Shown here one piece after another: positions 26,211 through 33,923 of a DNA stretch of 64,000 bases (the stretch's first letter is position 1; each line of letters begins with the position of its first letter). The position numbers and the translations under genes were made by a program. Under the pieces are notes generated by a model, which did no database searches, had not been told where the DNA came from, and saw only the letters and a list, made by a program, of their open reading frames with translations. The stretch is from Saccharopolyspora_C sp040643635 (lineage in GTDB: Bacteria; Actinomycetota; Actinomycetes; Mycobacteriales; Pseudonocardiaceae): positions 1-64,000 of the forward strand of contig NZ_JBEYUS010000017.1 of assembly GCF_040643635.1 (NCBI RefSeq). Reading direction: 5' to 3'.

Positions 26211-26234
26211 CAAGTTCGCACTAGACTCCGAGGT

Positions 26235-26861
26235 ATGGCCACGACCCGCCGCACCCAGCAGGAACGCCGAGACCAGGCCGAGAGCGCACTGCTGACGGCC
26301 GCCGCCGAACTGGTCGTCGAGCAGGGAGTTCGTTCACTCACCCTGGCGCGAGTCGGGGAACGCGCCGGCTACAGCCGCGGCATCGTCACCCACCACTTCG
26401 GTGGCAAGCAGGCGCTGGTGGAGCGCCTCGCACGGGCCACGCAGGCCGCGTTCGTGTCCGGCCGCGACGACCTGCCGCCCGGACCGGACCGCGTGCTGCG
26501 GCTGATCGACGATTACCTCGGTGGACTCGCCCGCCTCGACGTGTCCAACCAGGCCTTCATGCTGCTGTGGGTCGAGGCCGCCACCCAGCCCGACCTGGCC
26601 CCGGTCTTCCGCGAGCGCGACGCCGCCTTCCGCGCCGACCTGCGCGACGACATCGAGGCCGGCATCGCGGACGGTGTCGTCGACCCCGGCCTCGAACCCG
26701 ACGACGTCGCGATCGCCGTCGTCGGCCAGCTGCGCGGGATCGCCCTGCAACTGCTGCTGGACCCGCGCGGTGTCGACGTCGACCGGGTGCGCCGCAGCGT
26801 CACCGGTTACTGGCGCCAGGTCCTCGCCGCGAAACCCGCCGACCGCATCGATCAGCGCTGA
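26235..26861 (+). CDS. TetR-family regulator
   Basis: The 208-aa protein has an N-terminal TetR HTH (ALLTAAAELVVEQGVRSLTLARVGERAGYSRGIVTHHFGGKQALVERL) and a helical ligand-binding domain of TetR_C type. It is divergent from the alpha/beta hydrolase gene across a 91-bp region with repeated operator-like sequences. It most likely represses that gene and itself until an inducer binds. The ATG at 26235 follows TAGACT by 7 nt and also GAGG. Confidence 0.92.
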   Translation: MATTRRTQQERRDQAESALLTAAAELVVEQGVRSLTLARVGERAGYSRGIVTHHFGGKQALVERLARATQAAFVSGRDDLPPGPDRVLRLIDDYLGGLARLDVSNQAFMLLWVEAATQPDLAPVFRERDAAFRADLRDDIEAGIADGVVDPGLEPDDVAIAVVGQLRGIALQLLLDPRGVDVDRVRRSVTGYWRQVLAAKPADRIDQR

Positions 26862-27209
26862 TCAGGAGAGGTGCCGGGCTCCGCCGTGGGCCCGCGGGCG
26901 GGGTTGGGTGCTGAGCGCGTGGAGGTCTGCGGCGACATCGCCGGTCCCGTGGACCCGGTCGGCCGCCGGCCGCACGACTCGACGCGCCTCCGCGGGCGTG
27001 ACCGGTCCGTGTTCGAACCGGCCGGCGCGATGCGGCATCGGCGTGCCGATCGCCGGGAACGCGGTCGCAAGCCCGTAGTGGGGAGCGGCCCGGTCGGCGA
27101 GCACCGTCGCGAACCTGCTCGACCGCACGGTCGACGGGCAAGATCCGCCGGTCGCCGGATGAGGCACCCGAACCGCGCGGGGACAGCGCCGAACCCGTCC
27201 CCCGGACAT
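26862..27209 (-). pseudogene. Possible gene remnant or unrecognised small ORF
   Basis: This stretch of about 350 bp is open on the minus strand for 115 codons, and part of its translation (FATVLADRAAPHYGLATAF and the following Pro/Arg-rich part) looks more protein-like than the usual antisense noise. No good start or ribosome binding site is visible and no family is recognised. It could be the 3' remnant of a gene or purely non-coding sequence. Confidence 0.25.
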
Positions 27210-27210
27210 G

Positions 27211-27262
27211 ACGAAGGCCCAGGCTCGCGGCGGTGAATCCTGCCGCTGACCTGGGCCTTCGT
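27211..27262. terminator. 13-bp stem hairpin after tRNA-Gly
   Basis: Arms at 27211-27223 and 27250-27262 pair perfectly. The hairpin starts 8 bp past the 3' end of the minus-strand tRNA gene. Its outer sequence ACGAAGGCCCA is the same as in the terminator at 25213. Confidence 0.7.
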
Positions 27263-27269
27263 GTTCTGA

Positions 27270-27339
27270 GCGGATGACGGGAATCGAACCCGCGTATTCA
27301 GCTTGGGAAGCTGATGTTCTACCATTGAACTACATCCGC
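27270..27339 (-). tRNA. tRNA-Gly (anticodon CCC)
   Basis: The minus strand folds into a full cloverleaf: a 7-bp acceptor stem GCGGATG/CATCCGC, a D arm GTTC-GAAC, an anticodon stem TCAGC/GCTGA with loop TTCCCAA giving anticodon CCC, and a T arm with TTCGATT. The length is 70 nt and no CCA is encoded. A tRNA-Gly next to dcd is also seen in related actinobacteria. Confidence 0.95.
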
Positions 27340-27419
27340 ATCGCCGTTTCCGGCGCGGCCAACTCTAGCACGACGGGCGGCCGAAGATCGCCGGGGGCCC
27401 GCCGGATACGCTTTGCCCT

Positions 27420-28001
27420 GTGCTGCTGAGTGACCGGGACCTGCGTAAAGAGCTGGACGAAGGACGACTCGAACTCGATCCGTTCGACGTCGCCATGATC
27501 CAGCCGTCCAGCATCGACGTGCGGTTGGACCGCTTCTTCCGGGTCTTCGACAACTCGAAGTACACCCACATCGATCCCTCGCAGCAGCAGGACGAGCTGA
27601 CCTCGCCGGTCGAGGTCACCGGCGAAGATCCGTTCGTGCTGCACCCGGGCGAGTTCGTGCTCGGCTCCACCTTCGAAGGGGTGCGGCTGCCGGACGACCT
27701 GGCCGGCCGGCTGGAGGGCAAGTCCTCGCTGGGACGGCTCGGGCTGCTCACGCACTCCACCGCCGGGTTCATCGACCCCGGGTTCACCGGGCACATCACC
27801 CTCGAGCTGTCGAACGTGGCGAACCTGCCGATCACGCTGTGGCCGGGCATGAAGATCGGGCAGCTGTGCCTGTTCCGGCTCTCCAGTCCCGCCGAGCACC
27901 CGTACGGCACGACGCGCGCGGGCTCCCGGTACCAGGGGCAGCGGGGGCCGACGCCATCGCGCGCGCACCTGAACTTCCAGCGGGTCGACACCCGCCGCTG
28001 A
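27420..28001 (+). CDS. dcd: dCTP deaminase (probably dUMP-forming)
   Basis: The 193-aa protein matches the trimeric dUTPase-fold dCTP deaminases: MLLSDRDLRKELDEGRL at the start, IQPSSIDVRLD, VLGSTFEGVRLPDDLAGRLEGKSSLGRLGLLTHSTAGFIDPGFTGHITLELSN regions and YQGQRGPTPSR at the C terminus. The catalytic Glu lies in the HITLELSN stretch. In mycobacteria the homologue makes dUMP directly from dCTP. The GTG at 27420 has TACGCT at 27407-27412, indicating leaderless transcription. Confidence 0.96.
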   Translation: MLLSDRDLRKELDEGRLELDPFDVAMIQPSSIDVRLDRFFRVFDNSKYTHIDPSQQQDELTSPVEVTGEDPFVLHPGEFVLGSTFEGVRLPDDLAGRLEGKSSLGRLGLLTHSTAGFIDPGFTGHITLELSNVANLPITLWPGMKIGQLCLFRLSSPAEHPYGTTRAGSRYQGQRGPTPSRAHLNFQRVDTRR

Positions 28002-28251
28002 GCCTCCGGCCGAGCCGCCCGCCCGCCTCGAAAATCCGGGTGGAATGTCCTGTTGTTCCAGGTGGGGGCACCTGTCCGGCAACGTTGCGTGCGCACGTAA
28101 TTACCACGGGACCGATTCAGTCGCCACGGTGAGCATCCTCACCCTGAATCGAGGAAGAAAAAGGGTGGTTCAGACCCTAAAGTCCCCAGAGCCCGGCGCT
28201 CTCCCCAGGTGTGCAGCGAGGCAGACCGGCGAGCGGGCACAGGAGAACTCG

Positions 28252-29658
28252 ATGTCGGTTACGCAGTCGCGCGACCCCGGTGCCTCGACCGGGCACCTGG
28301 GGCACGTCGTGATGATCGCGAGCGCGGCGGCGCTCGGCGGATTCCTCTTCGGCTACGACACTTCCGTGATCAACGGTGGGGTCGACGCCATCCAGGGCTA
28401 CTTCCAGGTCGGTTCCGCGATGACGGGGCTGGTCGTCTCCTCGGCGCTGCTGGGGTCGGCGGTCGGCGCGGGCATCGCCGGTGGGCTGGCCGACCGGATC
28501 GGTCGCATCCGGGTCATGCAGATCGCGGCGGTGCTGTTCGTGATCAGCGCGATCGCCTCGGCCGTGCCCTTCGCCATCTGGGACCTGGCGATCTGGCGGA
28601 TCGTCGGCGGCATCGCCATCGGCATCGCGTCGGTGATCGCGCCCGCCTACATCGCGGAGGTCGCGCCCGCCGCGTACCGCGGGCGGTTGACCTCGTTGCA
28701 GCAGTTGGCGATCGTGCTCGGCATCGCGCTGTCCCAGCTGGTCAACTACGGGCTGGCGGAGGCCGCCGGTGGCAGCGCCTCCAACGAGCTGGGGCCGCTG
28801 CAGGCCTGGCAGTGGATGCTCGGCGTCGCGGCGGTGCCCGCGCTGGTGTACCTGGTGCTGGCCTCGATGATCCCGGAGTCGCCGCGCTACCTGGTGGCCG
28901 AAGGCCGCGACGACAAGGCCCGCGAGGTCCTCGCGAAGATCGAGCCCGGTGACGTGGACGGGAAGATCTCCGAGATCCGCCGGGTGCTCGGCGAGCGCAA
29001 GCCGCGGTTCTCGGACCTGCGCGGCGGGTTCGGCGTGCTGCCGATCGTGTGGGTCGGCATGGCGATCGCCGCGCTGCAGCAGTTCGTCGGCATCAACGTG
29101 ATCTTCTACTACTCCTCGTCGCTGTGGCAGTCCGTCGGCATCGAGGAGAGCAGCTCGCTGCTGCTGAGCCTGTTCACCTCGATCGTCAACATCATCGGCA
29201 CGTTCATCGCCATCGCGCTGGTCGACAAGATCGGCCGGAAGCCGCTGCTGGTCATCGGTTCCATCGGCATGGCGATCTCGCTGGCGGTCACCGGCTGGGC
29301 GTTCAGCTTCGCGCAGGTCGTCGGCGAGGACGCGGTGCTGCCGCCGAGCTGGGGCGTGGTCGCGCTGATCTCGGCGAGCGCGTTCGTGCTGTTCTTCGCC
29401 GCCTCGTGGGGCGTGGTGCTGTGGGTGCTGCTCGGCGAGATGTTCCCGCCGCGCATCCGCGCCGCCGCGCTGGCCGTCGGCACCATGGCGAACTGGGTGG
29501 CGAACTGGCTGGTCACGGTGAGCTTCCCGAGCCTGCGGGACTGGAACCTGCCCGCGACGTACTTCATGTACGCGGCGTTCGCGCTGATCTCGCTGGTGTT
29601 CGTGCTCCGCTACCTCAAGGAGACGAACGGCCGTTCCCTGGAGGAGATGGGCAGCTGA
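28252..29658 (+). CDS. MFS sugar porter
   Basis: The 468-aa protein has 12 predicted transmembrane helices and sugar-porter signatures: GGFLFGYDTSVINGG in helix 1, DRIGRI after helix 2, PESPRYLVAEGRDDKA before the central loop, LQQFVGINVIFYYSS in helix 7 and KETNGRSLEEM at the C terminus. It should import a hexose or related polyol by proton symport. The ATG at 28252 has AGGAG 7 nt upstream. A strong terminator follows. The sugar is not predictable. Confidence 0.93.
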   Translation: MSVTQSRDPGASTGHLGHVVMIASAAALGGFLFGYDTSVINGGVDAIQGYFQVGSAMTGLVVSSALLGSAVGAGIAGGLADRIGRIRVMQIAAVLFVISAIASAVPFAIWDLAIWRIVGGIAIGIASVIAPAYIAEVAPAAYRGRLTSLQQLAIVLGIALSQLVNYGLAEAAGGSASNELGPLQAWQWMLGVAAVPALVYLVLASMIPESPRYLVAEGRDDKAREVLAKIEPGDVDGKISEIRRVLGERKPRFSDLRGGFGVLPIVWVGMAIAALQQFVGINVIFYYSSSLWQSVGIEESSSLLLSLFTSIVNIIGTFIAIALVDKIGRKPLLVIGSIGMAISLAVTGWAFSFAQVVGEDAVLPPSWGVVALISASAFVLFFAASWGVVLWVLLGEMFPPRIRAAALAVGTMANWVANWLVTVSFPSLRDWNLPATYFMYAAFALISLVFVLRYLKETNGRSLEEMGS

Positions 29659-29677
29659 CCGCTCCCCTCCACCGTCG

Positions 29678-29707
29678 AAGGCGCCCCGGGTGTTCCCGGG
29701 GCGCCTT
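29678..29707 (+). terminator. Hairpin terminator after sugar porter
   Basis: Arms of 13 nt (29678-29690 and 29695-29707) pair perfectly around TGTT, with AA before and TTT at the end of the stem. This is a classic intrinsic terminator 20 bp past the stop codon. Confidence 0.85.
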
Positions 29708-29763
29708 TCGCATTCCCATCCCGGGATCTTCACCGGTCTACGCCCGCAGATGTTCGCGTACTG

Positions 29764-29774
29764 TGTACCGTACA
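29764..29774. promoter_or_regulatory. Palindrome in epoxide hydrolase promoter region
   Basis: TGTAC-C-GTACA is a perfect 11-bp dyad and is followed at once by GAATACG, which may serve as part of a -10 element. It lies 25 bp upstream of the GTG start of the epoxide hydrolase gene, a position suitable for a repressor. Confidence 0.4.
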
Positions 29775-29798
29775 GAATACGCAAATGGGGAGGCGCTG

Positions 29799-30962
29799 GT
29801 GGAGACGTTCCGCATCCAGGTTCCGCAGGAGGAGCTCGACGACCTCGACCGTCGGCTGGCGCACGTCCGCTGGCCGGACGAGGTCGCGGGCACCGGCTGG
29901 CGCCACGGGCCGCCCGTCGCCTACCTGCGCGAGCTCGTCGAGCACTGGCGGCACCGCTACGACTGGCGCGCCCAGGAGGCGCTGCTCAACGCGCACCCGC
30001 AAGCCACCACCGAGATCGACGGGCAGCGCGTGCACTTCCTGCACGTCCGCTCCCCCGAGCCGGACGCGCTGCCGCTGCTGCTCACGCACGGCTGGCCCAG
30101 CTCGATCGCCGAATACCTCGACGTGATCGGTCCGCTGACCGATCCGCGGGCGCACGGCGGCGACCCGGCGCAGGCCTTCCACCTGGTCATCCCATCCCCG
30201 CCCGGCTACGGGTTCTCCGGGCCCACCACCGAGTTCGGCTGGGGAGCGGAGCGCATCGCGCGGGCGTGGATCGAGCTGATGCACCGCCTCGGCTACCGGC
30301 GCTACGGGGTGCAGGGCGGCGACTGGGGTACCTGGATCTCCCGCGAGGTCGCGCTGCGCGCCCCGGACCGGGTCGTCGGCGTGCACACCAACGGGATGAT
30401 CACCTTCCCCACCGGCGCGCCCGGTGAGATGGACGAGCTCACGGAGGTGGACCACGCGCGGATGGCGTCGTGGGAGCGCTACATGAACGAGCTCTACGGC
30501 TACAAGCTCATCCAGTCCACCAAGCCGCGGTCGCTGGCGTTCTCGCTGGCGGACTCCCCGGTGGGGCAGCTGGCGTGGATCGTCGGAGCCCTGCGGGAAT
30601 GGACGGATTGCGTCGAGTCCCCGGACGAGGCGCTCGGCGTCGACCGGATCCTGACCACGGTGATGCTGTACTGGCTGACCGGCACGGCGCACTCCTCGGC
30701 GCGGTCTTTCGTGGAGACTCCCGACACCGCCGAGCACGCCGAAGCCGAAGGTGCGCTGGCCGGGCTCGAAGTCGGCGAGGTCCCGCACGGCGTAGCGGTG
30801 TTCCCGAAGGACGTGCTCGCCCCCGTGCGCCCCTTCGCGGAACGCCTCAACAACATCGTCCGCTGGACCGAGCACGACCGCGGCGGAACCTTCCCCGCCA
30901 CCGAAGTCCCGGACCTGTTCACGGCCGACGTCCGCGAGTTCTTCACCTCCCTGCCCCGCTGA
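29799..30962 (+). CDS. Epoxide hydrolase, microsomal (EHN-domain) type
   Basis: The 387-aa protein has the epoxide hydrolase N-terminal region (FRIQVPQEELDDLDRRLAHVRWPDE) and an alpha/beta-hydrolase core. The oxyanion HGWPSS motif is near residue 97, the nucleophile is the Asp in VQGGDWGTWI, conserved tyrosines are in YMNELYGYKLIQSTKP, and the basic partner is probably in the C-terminal GVAVFPKDVLAP region. It hydrates an epoxide to a diol. The GTG at 29799 has GGGGAGG 7 nt upstream. It is monocistronic, with a possible repressor palindrome upstream. Confidence 0.93.
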   Translation: METFRIQVPQEELDDLDRRLAHVRWPDEVAGTGWRHGPPVAYLRELVEHWRHRYDWRAQEALLNAHPQATTEIDGQRVHFLHVRSPEPDALPLLLTHGWPSSIAEYLDVIGPLTDPRAHGGDPAQAFHLVIPSPPGYGFSGPTTEFGWGAERIARAWIELMHRLGYRRYGVQGGDWGTWISREVALRAPDRVVGVHTNGMITFPTGAPGEMDELTEVDHARMASWERYMNELYGYKLIQSTKPRSLAFSLADSPVGQLAWIVGALREWTDCVESPDEALGVDRILTTVMLYWLTGTAHSSARSFVETPDTAEHAEAEGALAGLEVGEVPHGVAVFPKDVLAPVRPFAERLNNIVRWTEHDRGGTFPATEVPDLFTADVREFFTSLPR

Positions 30963-30998
30963 CCGCCCCGCCCGCCCGACACGAGCCTTCGGCCGCCG

Positions 30999-31049
30999 AG
31001 TGAACGGACCGTTCGTCCAGTGGGATTGGGCAAACGGTCCGTTCACTCC
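30999..31049. repeat. Palindromic repeat element, copy 1
   Basis: This 51-bp element has inverted ends GAGTGAACGGACCGTT and AACGGTCCGTTCACTC around a central CGTCCAGTGGGATTGGGCA. A nearly identical copy lies 93 bp further on. It starts 36 bp after the epoxide hydrolase stop codon, a typical site for REP-like sequences. Confidence 0.85.
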
Positions 31050-31091
31050 AACCGCTCTCGCCGCTCTGAGGGCGAAGCGACGCCGATAAGC

Positions 31092-31142
31092 GAGTGAACG
31101 GACCGTTCGTCCAGTGGGATTGAGCGAACGGTCCGTTCACTC
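31092..31142. repeat. Palindromic repeat element, copy 2
   Basis: This copy differs from copy 1 at two positions in the central part, and the 16-bp inverted ends are identical. Both copies have the same orientation. It ends 24 bp before the stop codon of the minus-strand gene at 31167. Confidence 0.85.
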
Positions 31143-31166
31143 GGGAGCGGTGCGGGTGGGGTGGGT

Positions 31167-31385
31167 TCAGAGGTAGACGAGGGCGAGGTCGTAGAGCGGG
31201 CCGAAGCGTTGGGCGGCGCGGCGCGCCGAGCCGAAGGTGGCGACCCGGCTCTTGCCGCCCGCGCGCAAGTAGAGGACGGCGTGGCCGTCCGGCAGTTCCA
31301 TGCCCCAGAAGTGGACCTGCTCGGGGTCGGGTTCCTCGGTGTCGGGGTCGATCTCGGCCAGGCCGAACAACTTCGCGCGTGCCAT
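31167..31385 (-). CDS. Small hypothetical protein, 72 aa
   Basis: The 72-aa product starts at an ATG preceded by GGGAGGAG. It has an acidic loop (AEIDPDTEEPDPEQ) followed by a compact alpha/beta-looking part (FWGMELPDGHAVLYLRAGGKSRVATFGSARRAAQRFGPLYDLALVYL). No known motif is recognised. It is divergent from the Xre-family regulator at 31545 with 159 bp between. Confidence 0.75.
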   Translation of the reverse strand: MARAKLFGLAEIDPDTEEPDPEQVHFWGMELPDGHAVLYLRAGGKSRVATFGSARRAAQRFGPLYDLALVYL

Positions 31386-31544
31386 GGGGTGCTCCTCCCG
31401 ATCAGCGGACAACTCGGGAACCACTGTCCACACGGGACTCGCGTGTCTCCGGTGCGCAGGTGTGGATCACCGGATTCGGGAATCCCGCTGCCGGAATCCC
31501 GCTGCGATCATGGTGGCGGCATCGAAGCCCGCCCGGGAGGTCCG

Positions 31545-32378
31545 GTGGCCCGCACCAGTCCCACGTTCCGCCGGCGACGGCTCGCGCGCACCATCAAGCG
31601 GCTGCGCGAGCAGGCCGGGATGACCCAGGACCGGGCCGCGATCGAGCTGGACATGTCCAAGAGCGCGTTGAGCCGCAAGGAGACCGGCGAAACCGCGGCC
31701 ACCGTGCACGAGGTGCGCTCGATGATGGACCTCTACGACGGCTACGACCCCGATGTCCTCGAACTCGCCCGTGCCGCCAAGCAGAAGGGCTGGTGGCGGG
31801 CGTACGGAGTGGAAGATCGTGGCTATGTCGACTTGGAGACCGAGGCGTCGCACGTCCGCGAGCTCTCCCTCATGTACATCCCCGGCCTCCTCCAAACCGA
31901 GGACTACATGCGGGCGATCTTCGCCGGCGACCGGCTGAACCGGACTAAGCAGGAACTCGATGACCAAGTAGCGGTCCGGATCATTCGGCAGGAACAGCTC
32001 ATCGATCCCGAACGTCCCTTGAAGCTGACCGCCGTCGTTGACGAGGCCGCGTTCCGTCGGCCCATGGTCGAGCGGCGGGTCCTGCGGGAGCAGCTGATGT
32101 GCGTACTCGAAGCGACGCGCTCAGAAAACATCGATCTGCGCGTGCTCGCCGCATCAGCCGGACCGCATATCGGGCTCGACGGTGCGTTCACCCTGCTGGA
32201 GTTCCCGGACCTGGCCGATCGCGACATGTTGTACATCGCGCACCCTGCGGGGTCGATTCATGTTGAGAAGGACGGCGAAGTGCGCCGCGCTAGGCTGGTC
32301 TTCGAGCAGCTGTGGGCACATGCGTTGTCGGCTGACGCCACGGTCGATTTGATCGACCGGGTGGTCCGTGAGCTGTGA
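31545..32378 (+). CDS. Xre-family HTH regulator with DUF5753 domain
   Basis: The 277-aa protein has an N-terminal HTH_31/Xre domain (RTIKRLREQAGMTQDRAAIELDMSKSALSRKETGE, about residues 13-47) and a DUF5753 domain with SLMYIPGLLQTEDYMRAIF. This is the architecture of the Streptomyces WhiJ-like developmental regulators, which are normally paired with DUF397 proteins, and a DUF397 gene follows directly. The GTG at 31545 has GGGAGG 6 nt upstream. The pair may act like an antitoxin-like switch or developmental regulator; the target is unknown. Confidence 0.92.
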   Translation: MARTSPTFRRRRLARTIKRLREQAGMTQDRAAIELDMSKSALSRKETGETAATVHEVRSMMDLYDGYDPDVLELARAAKQKGWWRAYGVEDRGYVDLETEASHVRELSLMYIPGLLQTEDYMRAIFAGDRLNRTKQELDDQVAVRIIRQEQLIDPERPLKLTAVVDEAAFRRPMVERRVLREQLMCVLEATRSENIDLRVLAASAGPHIGLDGAFTLLEFPDLADRDMLYIAHPAGSIHVEKDGEVRRARLVFEQLWAHALSADATVDLIDRVVREL

Positions 32379-32402
32379 GTGCTGCGAGCCGAGCGAGGCG
32401 CG

Positions 32403-32669
32403 ATGTATTCGGTCGATCTATCGTCCGCGGACTGGAAGAAGACGAGTCGCAGCGGCGGCGGAAACAATGGCAATTGCGTCGAAGTCGCGTCCGCGCTGGC
32501 AATATGGCGAAAGAGCAGCCGCTCTGGTGGTGGTACTGGGAACAACTGCGTCGAGGTCGCCTTCGCCGGGCCTGCGGTGGCGGTGCGGGACTCGAAGGAG
32601 CCCGCCGGCCCCGCCCTCGCCTTCTCCGCGAAGGCGTGGAGTGCGTTCCTCCGGCGCTTGCCGCACTGA
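32403..32669 (+). CDS. DUF397 protein with duplicated N-terminal half
   Basis: The 88-aa product carries a full DUF397 domain (WRKSSRSGGGTGNNCVEVA from residue 35, VAVRDSKEPAGPALAFSAKAWSAFL). Ahead of it is a second copy of the first half (WKKTSRSGGGNNGNCVEVAS from residue 11). DUF397 proteins partner the Xre-DUF5753 regulators, here the gene directly upstream. The ATG at 32403 has GAGCGAGG upstream; a GTG at 32379 that would abut the upstream stop codon is an alternative. Usual DUF397 proteins are about 60-75 aa, so this one is enlarged by the partial duplication. Confidence 0.88.
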   Translation: MYSVDLSSADWKKTSRSGGGNNGNCVEVASALAIWRKSSRSGGGTGNNCVEVAFAGPAVAVRDSKEPAGPALAFSAKAWSAFLRRLPH

Positions 32670-33033
32670 GCCCGCCGCCTCGCGGGATCAGTCCTCCACC
32701 AACCAGCCGGGTCGAAGGACAACGGGAACGGGACCTCGGCCTCGAACGGCGGCGCCTTGGCGTGCACCTGGCATCCAGCGTCGCCCGAGCGCGGCGCCAC
32801 GACCTCGGCTTGAGCCCGCGAGCGTTGTCGAGCCGAGCACTCGAACCTGGGAACGAATGCTGGTCACCGCGCGTGCTCGGCGGTTCGGAAGTATCCCCGT
32901 TCTCGCGATTAGGACCACCGGGTCGGGTGGCAGATCGAGGTGGAGCGCGCTGAGTCGACCTTCACCCCGTAGGACTGAAATCGGCGATCGACACAGCTCG
33001 GCGCCACACCCACAGGACGACGGAGAGGTAGTC
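32670..33033. other. Intergenic region, no gene recognised
   Basis: This stretch of 364 bp has a mixed base composition, somewhat less GC-rich than its surroundings. I find no gene with a supported start. It ends with the ribosome binding site GGAGAGG of the small secreted protein gene. Confidence 0.4.
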
Positions 33034-33273
33034 ATGCAGCTCTCGAAGTTCGCGAAGACCGCAGCCACCGCCGGAATCATGCTCGGCCTGAGCGCCCTCG
33101 CCGCCCCCGCGGCGCTCGCCGACGGGTACGTCACCAACAACCAGGACGGCACCAACGTGGGAGTGCACCACAGCGGGGTGAACGGCAACGGTGCGGGCAA
33201 TGACAGCAGCAAGGCCGGCTGGCACAAGGGCATGCCGGTGAGCGACTTCGTCGCCGGGAAGATCGCCGGCTGA
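33034..33273 (+). CDS. Small secreted protein, Gly/Asn/His-rich
   Basis: The 79-aa precursor has a clear Sec signal peptide: Lys/Arg near the start, a hydrophobic core AGIMLGLSALAAPA and an ALA cleavage site after residue 29. The mature part of about 50 residues is hydrophilic and rich in Gly, Asn, Asp and His (NNQDGTNVGVHHSGVNGNGAGNDSS), ending in a more ordinary KGMPVSDFVAGKIAG. It has no cysteines, so it is not a disulfide-stabilised bacteriocin or chaplin of the short type. The ATG has GGAGAGG 6 nt upstream. Function unknown. Confidence 0.8.
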   Translation: MQLSKFAKTAATAGIMLGLSALAAPAALADGYVTNNQDGTNVGVHHSGVNGNGAGNDSSKAGWHKGMPVSDFVAGKIAG

Positions 33274-33334
33274 CCTCGCGCACCGCGAGATCCGGTCGCG
33301 GACCCCGCCACCTCACCGGGGTCGGACCGAACGG

Positions 33335-33369
33335 AGAAGGGGCAGGCCTGCGACGGGCCTGCCCCTTCT
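33335..33369 (+). terminator. Terminator hairpin, left copy flanking the toxin-antitoxin pair
   Basis: Arms 33335-33348 and 33356-33369 pair perfectly around 7 nt and the stem ends in CCCCTTCT. It lies 60 bp after the secreted protein gene. The surrounding 41 bp (33334-33374) recurs at 34499-34539 with two differences. Confidence 0.8.
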
Positions 33370-33462
33370 GCTCGTCCGGGTATTGCGTGTGTTGCGATTG
33401 TTTCGGATACTGCGTTTGTTCGGAAGTGTTCGGCTCAGGCCGCAGTGCAGGAGGGATTCGGC

Positions 33463-33921
33463 ATGAACTCGCTCGCGCTCGACCCGATCCAACCGGACGG
33501 GGCCGATGCGGCCGTCGCTGACGAAGCGCTGCAACGGATCAAGGGCTACCTCGGCAGGCATCGAGACCAGCGCAGCGTCCCGCTCGTCGTGGAGGACGAC
33601 GGGTGCGAAACGTTGATCGTCCCCCGTGGCGCTGTCGAACTGCTGGCCCGCGTGCTCGCCCACATGGCGGCGGGTACCGGCGTGTCCGTCGTGCCGTCCC
33701 ACGCCGAGCTGACCACGCAGCAGGCGGCGGAGATGCTCAACGTCTCGCGTCCGTTCCTGGTCGGGCTGCTGGAAGCCGGGGAGATCGACTACCGGAAGGT
33801 CGGCACGCATCGCCGAGTCCGGGCTGAGTCGGTCCTCGCCTACTTGCGCGAGGACGACAAGCGTCGCCGCGAGGCCGCCGACGAGCTGACCCGGCTCACC
33901 CAGGAGATGGGACTCGACTGA
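33463..33921 (+). CDS. Excisionase-type HTH antitoxin
   Basis: The 152-aa protein ends in a helix-turn-helix of the excisionase/MerR-like type (LTTQQAAEMLNVSRPFLVGLLEAGEIDYRKVGTHRRVRAESVLAYL), preceded by a domain with DDGCETLIVPRGAVELLARVLAHM. It is followed by a PIN-domain gene after a 2-bp gap. In this arrangement the HTH protein is the antitoxin and autoregulator. The ATG at 33463 has GGAGGG 7 nt upstream. Confidence 0.88.
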   Translation: MNSLALDPIQPDGADAAVADEALQRIKGYLGRHRDQRSVPLVVEDDGCETLIVPRGAVELLARVLAHMAAGTGVSVVPSHAELTTQQAAEMLNVSRPFLVGLLEAGEIDYRKVGTHRRVRAESVLAYLREDDKRRREAADELTRLTQEMGLD

Positions 33922-33923
33922 CC

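Noticed and set aside
30999..31142. CRISPR array
   Set aside because: There are only two repeat units, they are palindromes of 51 bp, and there is a single spacer-like gap of 42 bp with no cas genes.
32688..33311. Minus-strand gene opposite the secreted protein
   Set aside because: It lacks a start signal, and the plus-strand gene has a clear signal peptide and ribosome binding site.
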